A stretch of DNA of 64,000 nt, taken from contig OZ243946.1 of NCBI GenBank assembly GCA_965214285.1, forward strand, positions 2,480,001-2,544,000, written 5' to 3'. Shown here one piece after another: positions 8,189 through 17,610 of the stretch (the first letter of the stretch is position 1; every line of letters starts with the position of its first letter). The notes under the pieces were generated by a model, which worked only from the letters and a program-made list of their open reading frames with translations, had not been told where the DNA came from and searched no databases. The DNA is from G963422745 sp965214285 (GTDB lineage: Bacteria > Actinomycetota > Acidimicrobiia > Acidimicrobiales > Aldehydirespiratoraceae). The position numbers and the translations under genes are program-made.

Positions 8189-9472
8189 TCAGGCGGGCTT
8201 CGCTTCCGTCGGCGGGCGGTGCGCCAGTGCCTGGGCCTGCGCCCAGGTCAGCCCTTTGTGGGCGTTGGGCTCGCGGGGCAGGCCGAGCACCTGCTCGGCG
8301 ATGATGTTGCGCTGCACCGCCCAGGTGCCGCCGCCGAGCGTGAGCGCCGGCGCGAACAGGAACCCGTAGTGCCACACCGGGTCGACCTCGGGGTACTGGC
8401 TGGCATCGCCGCGCCCGAAGTTGATCTCGGTGGCGCCGCCGCGCATCGCAGCGGGCACCTCGCCGGAAGGTCCCGAGCCGGCGAGCATGCCGTCGGCGCC
8501 GGCGAGGGCCTTGGCCAGGTCCATCACCTCCTGGCCGTGCTCGTCGGCCATCAGCTTCTGGATCGACGCCTCGGTGCCGGGCGTGCGCCCGTGCAGCTTC
8601 GCCGACAGGGTGCGCAGGCGGTTGAGGCGCAGCACCTCGGCGTTGCAGTGCATCCGTGCCAGCCGGTCGCGCAGCACCGGGTCACAGACGCCCCCGCCGG
8701 ATCGCACCAGGTCCAGCAGCGCCTCAGCCGACGGTCCCTCGCCCCACAGCGAGCCGGCGGACGACAGCGACACCCGCTCGTTGGCGAGGGTGACCTTGGC
8801 GAGCCGCCAGCCGTCGCCTTCGTCGCCGATGCGCAGGCTCTCGTGCAGGCGCACGTTGTCGAAGAACACCTGGTTGAACGAGTGCGCCGTGGTCATGTCG
8901 ACGATCGGCGACATGGTGATGCCGGGCGTGTCCATCGGGCACACGAAGTAGCTGATGCCCTTGTGCTTGGGCGCGTCGGGGTCGGTGCGGGCGATCAGGA
9001 TGCCCATGTCGGCCACGTGGGCGCCGCTGGACCAGATCTTCGAGCCGTTGACCACGTATTCGTCGCCGTCGCGCACGGCACGGGTGGCGAGGCCGGCCAG
9101 GTCCGAGCCGGCGTCGGGCTCCGAGAACAGCTGGCACCAGATCTCGGTGTGGTCGAAGATCGCCGGCAGCCAGCGCTGCTGCTGGGCGGGGGTGCCTGCA
9201 ACCAGGATGGTCGGGGCGGCCCAGCCGATGCCGATGGCGTTGCTGCCCATGGTTTTGTTGCCCGCAGGCCGCTTGACCTTCAGGCCGCGCAGCTCCTCGG
9301 AGATGATGATCTGGTGCATCGGGTCGGCGTCGAGGCCCCACGGCTCGGGCCAGTGCGGCACCACGTAGCCGGCCTCGGCTAGCTGGCGCTGGGTGGGCTC
9401 GGGATGCTGCTCGCGCCAGGCGCGCACGGCCAGGCGGCGGGGGTCGTCATCGGGCGGCAGGTCGAAGTCCAT
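8189..9472 (-). CDS. Acyl-CoA dehydrogenase
   Basis: A 427-residue flavin acyl-CoA dehydrogenase. The FAD/substrate segment WCQLFSEPDAGSDLAGL and SKIWSSGAHVADMGIL lie near residues 135-180. The C-terminal helical domain carries QEVMDLAKALAGADG and FGRGDASQYPE. It overlaps the upstream enoyl-CoA hydratase stop by one base (TGATG), so the two are translationally coupled. It would introduce the alpha-beta double bond in a branched or isoprenoid acyl-CoA, consistent with the AtuA and carboxylase genes upstream. Confidence 0.88.
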   Translation of the reverse strand: MDFDLPPDDDPRRLAVRAWREQHPEPTQRQLAEAGYVVPHWPEPWGLDADPMHQIIISEELRGLKVKRPAGNKTMGSNAIGIGWAAPTILVAGTPAQQQRWLPAIFDHTEIWCQLFSEPDAGSDLAGLATRAVRDGDEYVVNGSKIWSSGAHVADMGILIARTDPDAPKHKGISYFVCPMDTPGITMSPIVDMTTAHSFNQVFFDNVRLHESLRIGDEGDGWRLAKVTLANERVSLSSAGSLWGEGPSAEALLDLVRSGGGVCDPVLRDRLARMHCNAEVLRLNRLRTLSAKLHGRTPGTEASIQKLMADEHGQEVMDLAKALAGADGMLAGSGPSGEVPAAMRGGATEINFGRGDASQYPEVDPVWHYGFLFAPALTLGGGTWAVQRNIIAEQVLGLPREPNAHKGLTWAQAQALAHRPPTEAKPA

Positions 9473-10299
9473 CAGCCGGCCTCGCCGCGGTCGGCCTCGC
9501 CCGGTTCGCCGAGCTCGTCGGGCTCGCTGCTGGTCGGCACCCAGGATGCGGGCCGCTTCTCCAGGAAGGCGGCCATGCCCTCAGCGGCCTCGTCGCCTCT
9601 GAACAGCTCGGCGGACAGCTCCGAGGTCCAGGCGAAGGCCTCGGCGGCGGCGAGCTCGGGCACCCGTGCCAGGAGCTGCTTGGACGCGGCGATGCCCGCC
9701 GGGGAACCTGCCAGCAGGTCGTCGACCGCCGTCTGCACCGCCGAGTCGAGCTCGTCGGCGGGCACCGCGGAGTTGACGATGCCCATGCGGGCCGCCTCGG
9801 CGGCGCTGAAGCGGCGGCCCCGCAGGAACGCCTCGCGGGCGTCCGCGGCGCGCATCTTGGGCAGGCACAGCACCGAGATCATCGCCGGGGCCACGCCCAC
9901 GCGTACCTCGGTGAAGCCCATCTTGGCGGTGTCGAGGGCGATCGAGATGTCCATGGCCGCGGCCAGGCCCATGCCTCCCGCCACGCAGTGGCCGGCGATA
10001 CGGCCCACGTAGGGCTTGGGCGACCCCGCGAAGCGGGCGAACAGGTCGACCGCTGAGACGCCGCGGGCCGGGGAGGCCTGGGGCTCGGCGCCTGAGCGCT
10101 CGGCCAGATCCGCGCCGGCGCAGAAGACCGAGCCTGTGTTGGTGAGCACGATCACCCGCACCGCGTCGTCGGCCTCGGCGGCGTCGAGGGCGTCGCTCAG
10201 CTCGGCCAGCAGGGCGGCGCTGAGGACATTGCGCTTGGCGGGGTCGTCGAGGGTGACGGTGCACACGCCGCCTTCGGTGCTGCTTTGCACGACGCTCAC
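9472..10299 (-). CDS. Enoyl-CoA hydratase/isomerase family protein
   Basis: A 275-residue crotonase with VFCAGADLAER and HCVAGGMGLAAAMD forming the oxyanion hole. The C-terminus has an extra acidic tail of about 20 residues. Start and stop overlap neighbouring genes by four bases (TetR gene) and one base (acyl-CoA dehydrogenase). In acyclic terpene or leucine degradation a hydratase of this family acts on the carboxylated glutaconyl-CoA; that role fits here by context. Confidence 0.87.
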   Translation of the reverse strand: MSVVQSSTEGGVCTVTLDDPAKRNVLSAALLAELSDALDAAEADDAVRVIVLTNTGSVFCAGADLAERSGAEPQASPARGVSAVDLFARFAGSPKPYVGRIAGHCVAGGMGLAAAMDISIALDTAKMGFTEVRVGVAPAMISVLCLPKMRAADAREAFLRGRRFSAAEAARMGIVNSAVPADELDSAVQTAVDDLLAGSPAGIAASKQLLARVPELAAAEAFAWTSELSAELFRGDEAAEGMAAFLEKRPASWVPTSSEPDELGEPGEADRGEAG

Positions 10300-11060
10300 G
10301 GCTGCGCCCCCGCCTTTGCCGCTTTTGCTGCCCTCGCCGTCGACAGCCCGGCAGGCGAGCGCCTCGCTCCCGGCATCGCTGACCGTGCAGCGGAACCCAG
10401 GCCGCGCACCACGATGGCGACCATGGCATCCGCGGCTTGTTTGGGCGAGGTCCGCAGCTGGGCGCTCACCTGGGGCCTGGCGAAGTCGAGCCCGAGGTTG
10501 GCGATCATGCGCGCCACAGCCGCGGTGTCGACGTCGCCGATCTCGCCGCGCTCGGCTGCCAGGTCCAGCAGCGAGCGGGTGACCTCCACCAGGTAGTCGC
10601 TGTGGGCCGCGAACAGCGCCGCGCCGGCGGGGATCGAGTTCATGTCGTCGGCGAACTCGGGGCGGATGTCGCTCACCGCCACGGTCGCCGCGGACAGGTA
10701 GGCCTGCACTGCCTGCAGCGCCGACATGTCGTCGTCGATGGCGGCGTGGGCGGCACGGCCGATGCGGCGCAGGTTGCGGTCGACGACCATCAGCACCAGC
10801 TCGTTGCGGCCCTCGGCGAGGCCGTAGAGGGTGCGCAGCGAGCAGTTGAGGCGGGCGGCGAGGTCGGCCATGGTGATCTCGGCGAAGCCCTTCTCGAAGA
10901 TGCGTCCGAGCTCGTCGAGGATCTGACGCTGGCGGTCGGTGAGGGCCTGCTCGCGGTCGCGGTCCAGCAGCGGCTTCAGCGCGGGCACGGCGCGCAGGCG
11001 CTCTCCCATCGCGTCGGGCTGCGCTGCCGCGGGCGCCGTCGCCGTCGCCGTGCCGCTCAT
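10296..11060 (-). CDS. TetR-family transcriptional regulator
   Basis: A 254-residue regulator. The HTH lies near residues 40-85 (RQRQILDELGRIF, ITMADLAARLNCSLRTLY), followed by a helical ligand-binding domain. The C-terminal 35 residues are Ala/Arg rich. The start is ATG at 11060, inside a longer open frame that continues into the AtuA gene in another register. It sits in the middle of the carboxylase/AtuA operon with four-base overlaps on both sides, so it probably controls that operon in response to an acyl-CoA or terpenoid. Confidence 0.85.
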   Translation of the reverse strand: MSGTATATAPAAAQPDAMGERLRAVPALKPLLDRDREQALTDRQRQILDELGRIFEKGFAEITMADLAARLNCSLRTLYGLAEGRNELVLMVVDRNLRRIGRAAHAAIDDDMSALQAVQAYLSAATVAVSDIRPEFADDMNSIPAGAALFAAHSDYLVEVTRSLLDLAAERGEIGDVDTAAVARMIANLGLDFARPQVSAQLRTSPKQAADAMVAIVVRGLGSAARSAMPGARRSPAGLSTARAAKAAKAGAQP

Positions 11061-12865
11061 CCGGCGCCGCTCCTGTCGGCGGTCTCGCCGAGCAGCGCGG
11101 TCGGTATGTCCACGTGGCGGGCGCGCAGCCACTCCCCCAGCGACTTGGCCTGGGCGTCCTGGCGGGTGGATGCGGCCACGCCCTCCTGGAGGATCCCGTG
11201 GATCACGAAGTTGAGCGCCCAGATATTGGGCAGCTCGTAGCGGTCGATGTCCAGCGCGGCTGCCTCGGGCAGCAGCTCGCGCAGCCTGTCGACGCTGAGC
11301 AGACCGTCCAGCCAGGCGTAGCCGGCCGCCGATCTGGCGAACACGCCCAGGTTGGCGTTGCCGCCCTTGTCGCCCGAGCGCGCCCCGACGACGGTGCCCA
11401 GCGGCAGCCGGCGGGTCTCCCCGCCGAAGGCCGGCAGCTCCCCCAGCTCCGGGCCGGCCCCGGCCTGCCCTGGGTCCGTCGGCTCTGGCCGGGCGGCCGG
11501 GCCCGCAGGGAGCGCGGATTCCACGACGCTGCCCGAGCCGCCCAGGATCGTCACCTGCTGGGGCACCACGTCCGCTGGCACCAGCGCCGAGGTGTGGACG
11601 CCATACGGCCTGGCGATGGCGCTGCGCCCGAGCCCGTAGAAGCCGGGGATGGTGGCCAGCGCCAGCTCGTTGAGGCCCGCGCTCAGCGCCTTGCACTTGC
11701 GCTCGTCGGGGTCCTTGGCGGTGAGCTTCCAGGCAGCGGTGGCCGCCTCGTTGGAGGGCGGATCGGCGCTGTCGGTGCGCGCCACGCTGACGCTGAGGGC
11801 TTCGAAGTGCTCGGGGGCGACCGGCACGGCTGCCCAGAAGGCCCGCTCGAGGAGGTCGGCCTTGGCCTCGATGTCGAGGCCGGTGAGGGCGATCACGACA
11901 TCGCTGCGGTAGCCGCCCCAGGAGTTCATCGAGACCTTCAGGGTGTCGGGCGGCGGCTCGCCCTTCACGCCCGAAATCCGCACCCGGTCGGGCGCGGACT
12001 GCTCCAGGGCGATGGTGTCGAAGCGGGCGGTCACGTCGGGGCCCAGGTAGCCCGGGGCGTCGATCTCGTAGAGCAGCTGCGAGGTCACGGTGCCCACCGT
12101 CACCGCCCCGCCGCTGCCGGGGTGCTTGGTGATGACCGACGACCCGTCCGCCGCGATCTCCGCTATCGGGAACCCGGCGCGCTCCAGGCCGTCGATCTCG
12201 GTGAAGAACGAGTAGTTGCCGCCGGTGGCCTGGGTGCCGCACTCGATCACATGGCCTGCCGCCACCGCTCCCGCCAGGGCGTCAAAATCGCGCCGTTCCC
12301 AGCCGTGACGCCAGGCCGCCGGGCCGCAGACCACGGCCGCATCGGTGGTGCGCCCGGTCACCACGATGTCGGCGCCCATGCTCAGCGCTTCGACGATGCC
12401 CCAGCAGCCCAGGTAGGCGTTGGCGGAGATGTAGTCGAGCGCCGGCACAGGGTCGCCGGTCTCGAAGCCGCGCAGCTCGATCCCGGCTGCGGAGAGCTCT
12501 TCGATGCGGCCCAGCAGGTCGTCGCCCTCGACGCAGGCGATCGAGGGCGCCAGGCCGAGCTTGTCGGCCACGTCGGCCACGGCCTCGGCGCAGTGGCGCA
12601 CGTCGAGGCCGCCGGCGTTGGACACCACCTTGATGCCGCGGTCCAGGCAGGCGCCCATCACCTGCTCCATCTGGGCGACGAAGGTCCGTGCGTAGCCCGA
12701 GCCGGGCCGCTTGGCCTGGGTGCGGGCCAGGATCAGCATGGTGAGCTCGGCCAGCCAGTCGCCGGTGAGGGCGTCGATGGGGCCGCCGCTGACCATCTCG
12801 GCGGCGGCGCTGAGGCGGTCGCCGTAAAACCCCGAGCAGTTGGCGATCCTGATCGGCTCGCTCAC
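11057..12865 (-). CDS. AtuA-family protein with C-terminal AtuA ferredoxin-like domain
   Basis: A 602-residue fusion. The N-terminal 430 residues are the AtuA domain (IRIANCSGFYGDR at the start, VSNAGGLD near 80, VVTGRTTDAAV near 190). The last 120 residues, starting near LGTVVGARSGDKGGNANLG, are the small domain often encoded separately beside AtuA. AtuA proteins belong to acyclic terpene (citronellol/geraniol) utilisation clusters, but the exact reaction is not known. The gene overlaps both the carboxylase alpha subunit and the TetR gene by four bases. Confidence 0.9.
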   Translation of the reverse strand: MSEPIRIANCSGFYGDRLSAAAEMVSGGPIDALTGDWLAELTMLILARTQAKRPGSGYARTFVAQMEQVMGACLDRGIKVVSNAGGLDVRHCAEAVADVADKLGLAPSIACVEGDDLLGRIEELSAAGIELRGFETGDPVPALDYISANAYLGCWGIVEALSMGADIVVTGRTTDAAVVCGPAAWRHGWERRDFDALAGAVAAGHVIECGTQATGGNYSFFTEIDGLERAGFPIAEIAADGSSVITKHPGSGGAVTVGTVTSQLLYEIDAPGYLGPDVTARFDTIALEQSAPDRVRISGVKGEPPPDTLKVSMNSWGGYRSDVVIALTGLDIEAKADLLERAFWAAVPVAPEHFEALSVSVARTDSADPPSNEAATAAWKLTAKDPDERKCKALSAGLNELALATIPGFYGLGRSAIARPYGVHTSALVPADVVPQQVTILGGSGSVVESALPAGPAARPEPTDPGQAGAGPELGELPAFGGETRRLPLGTVVGARSGDKGGNANLGVFARSAAGYAWLDGLLSVDRLRELLPEAAALDIDRYELPNIWALNFVIHGILQEGVAASTRQDAQAKSLGEWLRARHVDIPTALLGETADRSGAG

Positions 12866-15012
12866 GGCGTGCCTGCTCCTGCCGGGCTGCCCGCCTTCGG
12901 CTCGGCGCTCGCCTCGCCAGACGATGCCTCTGCCTCGGGCTGCGTCTCGGCGATCACCACCAGGATCGCTCCCTTGTCGACCTGATCGCCGACCGCGACC
13001 GGCACGTCGCCGACCGTGCCTGCGAACGGCGCCCGTATGTGGTGCTCCATCTTCATCGCCTCGATCACTGCAAGCACTGCCCCCGCCTCGACCGTATCGC
13101 CTGCCTCACAGCGGATCTCCAGCACCACCCCCGGCATCGGCGCGGCCAGCCCGCCCTCGGCCTGTGCAGCTCCCGGCACCTTGAAGCGGGGCTGCACGGC
13201 GAACGACGCCGTGCCGCTGTCGGTCTGCACGTGCACCCGGGTCTCTGCCGGCCGCTGCGGTTCCGCTGGGGCCTCGGCAACTGTGACGGCTGGGCTGCGG
13301 CGCACGCCGTCGATCTCGATGTCGACCCAGCCCTCCCCGGAGCCGTGAACGCGCACGACCGACGTGCGGCCCTCGCCGCCGGCCTGCGGGCCGTCGGTAC
13401 CGTCAGGGTCTCCGGCTGAGGCGTCGCCGGCAGCGCACTCGCACTCGAAGGCACCGTCGCGCCGGGCCAGATAGGCCACCGTGAGCGGTGCCGCTGTGCC
13501 CGCTGCCAGCAGCGTCACCCGTTCGGGCGGAAGCGGCGCGTTGCGCCAGTTCGACGGCGCGAAACCCCAGCGGCCGTCGCGGACCCGGTTGCGGAGCTGC
13601 AGCGCCATCGCCGCGGTGATCGCAGCAGCGGTGAGCCTTGCGGCGTCGGCGGAGTCGCCCTGCGGGTTCTCCCGCTCGATGAAGTCGGTGGTGGTGCGCC
13701 CGGCCAGAAACGCCGGGTGGCGCAGCGTCGCAGCCAGGAAGTCGCGGTTGGTGACGACCCCGCCGATGTGCAACCGCTCCAAGGCCGTCGCCAGCTTCCT
13801 CGCTGCCTCGCTGCGGGTGGCCCCGTGGCCGACAACCTTGGCGATCATCGGGTCGAAGTCGACCCCGATCACCGAGCCTGAGCGCACGCCCGAGTCCCAG
13901 CGCACCGCCGGATCGGAGGCCGGCTGATAGGCATCCAGCGTGCCGACCGCCGGCAGGAAGCCGTTGGCGGGATCCTCGGCATACAGGCGCGCCTCGATGG
14001 CATGGCCGCTGCGGCCGATGGCGGCCTGGTCGTAGCCCAGCGGCTCGCCGCTCGCGACCCGAAGCTGCTCGCGGACCAGGTCGATGCCCGTGACCTCCTC
14101 GGTGACGGGGTGCTCGACCTGCAGGCGGGTGTTGACCTCCAGGAACCAGAACTCGCCGCTGCTGTCATCGAGCAGGAACTCCACGGTGCCCGCGGACGTG
14201 TAGCCGATGGCGTTCGCGAGCCCGAGCGCGGCCTGGCCCATGGCGCTGCGCAGCGCATCGTCGACCGCAGGCGACGGCGCCTCCTCGATGATCTTCTGAT
14301 GGCGCCGCTGGATCGAGCATTCGCGTTCGCCGAGATGCACCAGGCTGCCGTGGCTGTCGCCCAGTATCTGGATCTCCACGTGGCGGGCCTGCTCCAGACA
14401 GCGCTCGATGAACACCCGCTCGTCGCCGAAGCCCGCCAGCGCCTCGCGCCTGGCCGCAGCCACGGCCTCGTCGAGCTCTGAGGCGCTGCGGACCACCCGC
14501 ATGCCCTTGCCGCCTCCGCCGGCTGCGGCCTTCACGAGCAGCGGATAGCCGCAGTCGTCGGGCAGGTCGCCGGGCGATTCCCAGGTGTCGAGGGTGGGCA
14601 CCGCGGCTGCTGCCGCCAGGCGCTTGGCGGCGAGCTTGTCGCCCATCGCCTCGATCACATCCGGGGCAGGCCCCACCCAGATGAGGCCGGCGTCGATCAC
14701 GCTGCGGGCAAAGCCGGCGTTCTCGGAGAGGAAGCCGTAGCCGGGATGCACCGCATCGGCGCCCGCCCGCCGAGCAGCGGCCAGGATCGACGGCCCGTCC
14801 AGGTAGCCGCCGCCGAGTCGCACCGCGAGGTCGGCCTCGTCCACGAACGGCGCATCGGCGTCGGCGTCGGCGAACACGGCAACGCAGCGGATGCCCATGG
14901 CCCGTGCGGTGGCGAAGACGCGTCGTGCGATCTCGCCCCGGTTGGCCACCAACAGCGAGCCGATCGGCGTGTGGGGCACGGCCGTTGCGTCCTGCGCTCC
15001 CTCAGCGTTCAC
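12862..15012 (-). CDS. Biotin-dependent acyl-CoA carboxylase, alpha subunit (biotin carboxylase + BCCP)
   Basis: A 716-residue protein. The N-terminal biotin carboxylase opens with LLVANRGEIARRVF and carries the ATP-grasp glycine-rich loop AAAGGGGKGMR near residue 165. The C-terminal biotinyl domain has EAMKMEH with the biotinylated Lys near 654. The real start is GTG at 15012, overlapping the beta-subunit stop as GTGA; the longer open frame upstream is out-of-frame shadow sequence. With the beta subunit it would carboxylate a geranyl-, methylcrotonyl- or related acyl-CoA. The AtuA neighbour favours a terpenoid substrate, but methylcrotonyl-CoA remains possible. Confidence 0.92.
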   Translation of the reverse strand: MNAEGAQDATAVPHTPIGSLLVANRGEIARRVFATARAMGIRCVAVFADADADAPFVDEADLAVRLGGGYLDGPSILAAARRAGADAVHPGYGFLSENAGFARSVIDAGLIWVGPAPDVIEAMGDKLAAKRLAAAAAVPTLDTWESPGDLPDDCGYPLLVKAAAGGGGKGMRVVRSASELDEAVAAARREALAGFGDERVFIERCLEQARHVEIQILGDSHGSLVHLGERECSIQRRHQKIIEEAPSPAVDDALRSAMGQAALGLANAIGYTSAGTVEFLLDDSSGEFWFLEVNTRLQVEHPVTEEVTGIDLVREQLRVASGEPLGYDQAAIGRSGHAIEARLYAEDPANGFLPAVGTLDAYQPASDPAVRWDSGVRSGSVIGVDFDPMIAKVVGHGATRSEAARKLATALERLHIGGVVTNRDFLAATLRHPAFLAGRTTTDFIERENPQGDSADAARLTAAAITAAMALQLRNRVRDGRWGFAPSNWRNAPLPPERVTLLAAGTAAPLTVAYLARRDGAFECECAAGDASAGDPDGTDGPQAGGEGRTSVVRVHGSGEGWVDIEIDGVRRSPAVTVAEAPAEPQRPAETRVHVQTDSGTASFAVQPRFKVPGAAQAEGGLAAPMPGVVLEIRCEAGDTVEAGAVLAVIEAMKMEHHIRAPFAGTVGDVPVAVGDQVDKGAILVVIAETQPEAEASSGEASAEPKAGSPAGAGTP

Positions 15013-16688
15013 AGCCGGAACACCCCGTAGCCCTCGGCGCCTTGCACCGGGCGGTTGCGCACCACGCTGAGGCACATGCCCAGCACGGTGCGGGTGTCGC
15101 GGGGGTCGATGATCCCGTCGTCGGAGATGGCGCCTGTGGCCCGCAGCGCCAGCGACCCCTTCTCGTGGACGGCCTCGGCCGCGGCGACCATCTCGGCGTC
15201 GGCCTCCTCGTCGAACTCGATCCCGGCCCTCGCCGCCCGGCCGCGGCGCACCTCCGACATCACGCCCGCGATCTGCTTGGGCCCCATCACCGCGATCTTG
15301 GCGGTGGGCCACAGAAACGTGAAGCGGTTGCCGAAGGCCCGCCCCGACATGCCGTAGGTGCCCGCCCCATACGACGAGCCGATGATCACGGTGAGGTGCG
15401 GCACGGTCGAGTTGGTGACCGCGTTTATCATCTGCGAGCCCTTCTTGATGATGCCGTCGGCCTCGAAGTCCGAGCCCACCATGTAGCCGGTGATGTTCTG
15501 GAAGAACACCAGCGGCACATCGATCTGGTTGCAGAGCTGGATGAAGTGCGCCGCCTTCTGCGCCGAGTCCGGGTAGATCACGCCGTTGTTGCCGAGCACG
15601 CCGACCCCGCAGCCGTGTATCTGCGCCCAGCCGCAGATCATCGTCGACCCGAAGCGCCCCTTGAACTCCTCGAAGCGCGAGCCGTCGACGACCCGGCCGA
15701 TCACCTCGCGCACGTCGACGGGCTTGGCGAGATCCTTGCTGACGATGCCGAGCAGCTCCTCGGGGTCGTTCGCCGGCGGGTCGCTGTGCAGGCCCGGGCC
15801 GCCTTCGGGCTTGCGCCAGTTGAGATGCGAGACCACTTCGCGGCACAGCCGGATGGCGTCCATCTCGTCTTCGGCCAGGTACTCGGCAAGCCCTGAGACC
15901 TCGGCGTGCTTGCGTGCCCCGCCGATCGTCTCGGAGTCTGCGATCTCCCCGGTTGCCATCTTCACCAGCGGCGGCCCGGCGAGGAACGCATAGGTCTGCT
16001 CGGAGATGAAGATGTTGTAGTCGCTGAGCCCCGGCTGGTAGGCCCCGCCGGCGGTGGACGACCCGAAGGTCACGCACACCGTCGGGATTCGCATCTTGGA
16101 GAGCTCGATCATCTCGTAGAAGAAGCGCCCGGTCTCCGCGAAGTGCGACGGGTTGACGGCGCTGCCGCGGGCGCCCAGCGGGTTCTCCTCGGCGGGGATC
16201 GGCTCGGACCGCTCGCCGCCGACTCGCAGGTCGCCGCCTGCGGACTCCACGAAACTGATGTAGGGGATGCGGTTGTCGCGGGCGATCTCCAGGGCCCGCA
16301 TCCATTTCTTGGAGGCATACGGGGTGAGCGCGCCGGCCATCACCGTGGGGTCGTTGCCCATGATGACGCACTCGGTCCCGGCGATGATGCCGACGCCTGC
16401 GACCATGCCGCCGCCGAGCTGGTACTGGCTGCCGTAGCCGGCCAGCGGCGTGATCTCCAGGAACGGCGTGTCGGGGTCGATGGCGGCGGCGATCCGCTCG
16501 CGGATACCGAGCTTGCCGCGCCTGCGGTGGCGCTCGGCGGCCTTCGGGCCGCCTCCGGCCGCGGCCATGGCCAGCAGGGCGTCGTGCTCGGCGAGCAGCT
16601 CCGCCATGTCGGCGCGGTTCTGGGCGAACTGCGGGTCGGCCGTGTCCAGGCTCGAAGGCAGCGGCGGGGCCAGCAGCGCGCGATCCAT
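15009..16688 (-). CDS. Acyl-CoA carboxylase beta subunit (carboxyltransferase)
   Basis: A 559-residue carboxyltransferase. RERIAAAIDPDTPFLEI, FGSSTAGGAYQPGLSDYN, GAGTYGMSGRAFGNRF and DGIIDPRDTRTVLGM are the expected motifs in order; the length suits the methylcrotonyl/geranyl-CoA carboxylase beta group. The start is ATG at 16688. It is the first gene of the minus-strand operon, with a 53-bp divergent spacer to the gene at 16742 that must hold the promoter. Biotin carboxylase follows with a four-base overlap. Confidence 0.92.
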   Translation of the reverse strand: MDRALLAPPLPSSLDTADPQFAQNRADMAELLAEHDALLAMAAAGGGPKAAERHRRRGKLGIRERIAAAIDPDTPFLEITPLAGYGSQYQLGGGMVAGVGIIAGTECVIMGNDPTVMAGALTPYASKKWMRALEIARDNRIPYISFVESAGGDLRVGGERSEPIPAEENPLGARGSAVNPSHFAETGRFFYEMIELSKMRIPTVCVTFGSSTAGGAYQPGLSDYNIFISEQTYAFLAGPPLVKMATGEIADSETIGGARKHAEVSGLAEYLAEDEMDAIRLCREVVSHLNWRKPEGGPGLHSDPPANDPEELLGIVSKDLAKPVDVREVIGRVVDGSRFEEFKGRFGSTMICGWAQIHGCGVGVLGNNGVIYPDSAQKAAHFIQLCNQIDVPLVFFQNITGYMVGSDFEADGIIKKGSQMINAVTNSTVPHLTVIIGSSYGAGTYGMSGRAFGNRFTFLWPTAKIAVMGPKQIAGVMSEVRRGRAARAGIEFDEEADAEMVAAAEAVHEKGSLALRATGAISDDGIIDPRDTRTVLGMCLSVVRNRPVQGAEGYGVFRL

Positions 16689-16741
16689 GGGCGCTCAAGC
16701 TAGCCGGTAATCGACAGGCGGGCGAATTATCCTCGGCGCGG

Positions 16742-17593
16742 ATGTGCCACACTGTGGGCGTGAGCAAACCGACAGCGACCAAACCGACAGTGCCCAAGCC
16801 GACAGTGCAGTCCATCACCGCAGACCTGGCCGCCGAGCAGGCCTCGCTCGACGACGTGGTGGCCGGCCTGACCGACGAGCAGTGGCGCCTGGCCACGCCG
16901 TCGCCGCGCTGGGAGGTGCGCCACCAGATCGCCCATCTCGCCTTCTTCGACGAGTCCGCCGCGCTGGCCATCTCCGACCCCGACGGCTTCGCCGCTCATC
17001 GTGCGGATTTCATGGGCCGTGCGGCCGGCTCCGGAGAGGCGGCAGACGACGCCCAGTTCTCGGCCACCGCTTCGATGTCGACGGCTGAGCTGCTGGCGCA
17101 CTGGCGCGCTGCACGCCTGGGTCTCGGCGCTGCTGCGGCCGGCCTCGGCGACGACGACCGGGTGAGCTGGTACGGGCCTTCGATGGGCGCCCGCTCGTTC
17201 CTCACGGCGCGGCTGATGGAGGCCTGGGCGCACGGCGTCGACGTCTGCGACGCCGTGGGCGCGAGCCGCGAGCCCAGCGACCGCCTGCGCCACATCGCCC
17301 AGCTCGGCTTCATCACCCGCGGCTGGACCTATGCCAACCGGGGCCTGGAGATGCCTTCGCAGGACGTGCGGGTGGTGCTCAGCGCGCCCTCGGGCGAGCA
17401 ATGGGCCTTCGGCGCCGACGACGCCGCCGACGAGGTACGCGGCAGCGCGCTGGACTTCTGCCTGGTGACGGCGCAGCGCCGCAACCTGGCCGACACCGCC
17501 CTGGCGGTGCGCGGCGCGGCCGCCGCGGAATGGCTGTCGATGGCGCAGCTCTTCGCAGGCCCACCCAGCGACCCTCCCGCCCCGACCGCCTGA
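16742..17593 (+). CDS. TIGR03084-family metal-binding protein (DinB/mycothiol type)
   Basis: A 283-residue protein. The N-terminal DinB-like four-helix domain has WEVRHQIAHLAFFDE near residue 60, giving the first His ligands, and ARLMEAWAHGVDVCDA near 160 giving the last. The C-terminal third is the extra domain of the TIGR03084 group. Relatives use mycothiol as cofactor. The first 22 residues hold a threefold KPT(V)xKPT repeat. The start is ATG at 16742; TATCCT at 16728-16733 could be a -10 box for a leaderless transcript. GTG at 16760 is an alternative start. Confidence 0.82.
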   Translation: MCHTVGVSKPTATKPTVPKPTVQSITADLAAEQASLDDVVAGLTDEQWRLATPSPRWEVRHQIAHLAFFDESAALAISDPDGFAAHRADFMGRAAGSGEAADDAQFSATASMSTAELLAHWRAARLGLGAAAAGLGDDDRVSWYGPSMGARSFLTARLMEAWAHGVDVCDAVGASREPSDRLRHIAQLGFITRGWTYANRGLEMPSQDVRVVLSAPSGEQWAFGADDAADEVRGSALDFCLVTAQRRNLADTALAVRGAAAAEWLSMAQLFAGPPSDPPAPTA

Positions 17594-17610
17594 CCGCCCT
17601 TCGGTCCGCG

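Noticed and set aside
6418..8304. Very long open frame antisense to the GNAT and NMO genes
   Set aside because: High GC suppresses stop codons on the opposite strand; the frame has His/Arg/Gly-rich shadow composition.
12862..16971. A single 1369-residue protein
   Set aside because: Only the part from GTG 15012 resembles a protein family; the upstream part is out-of-frame shadow of the beta-subunit gene.
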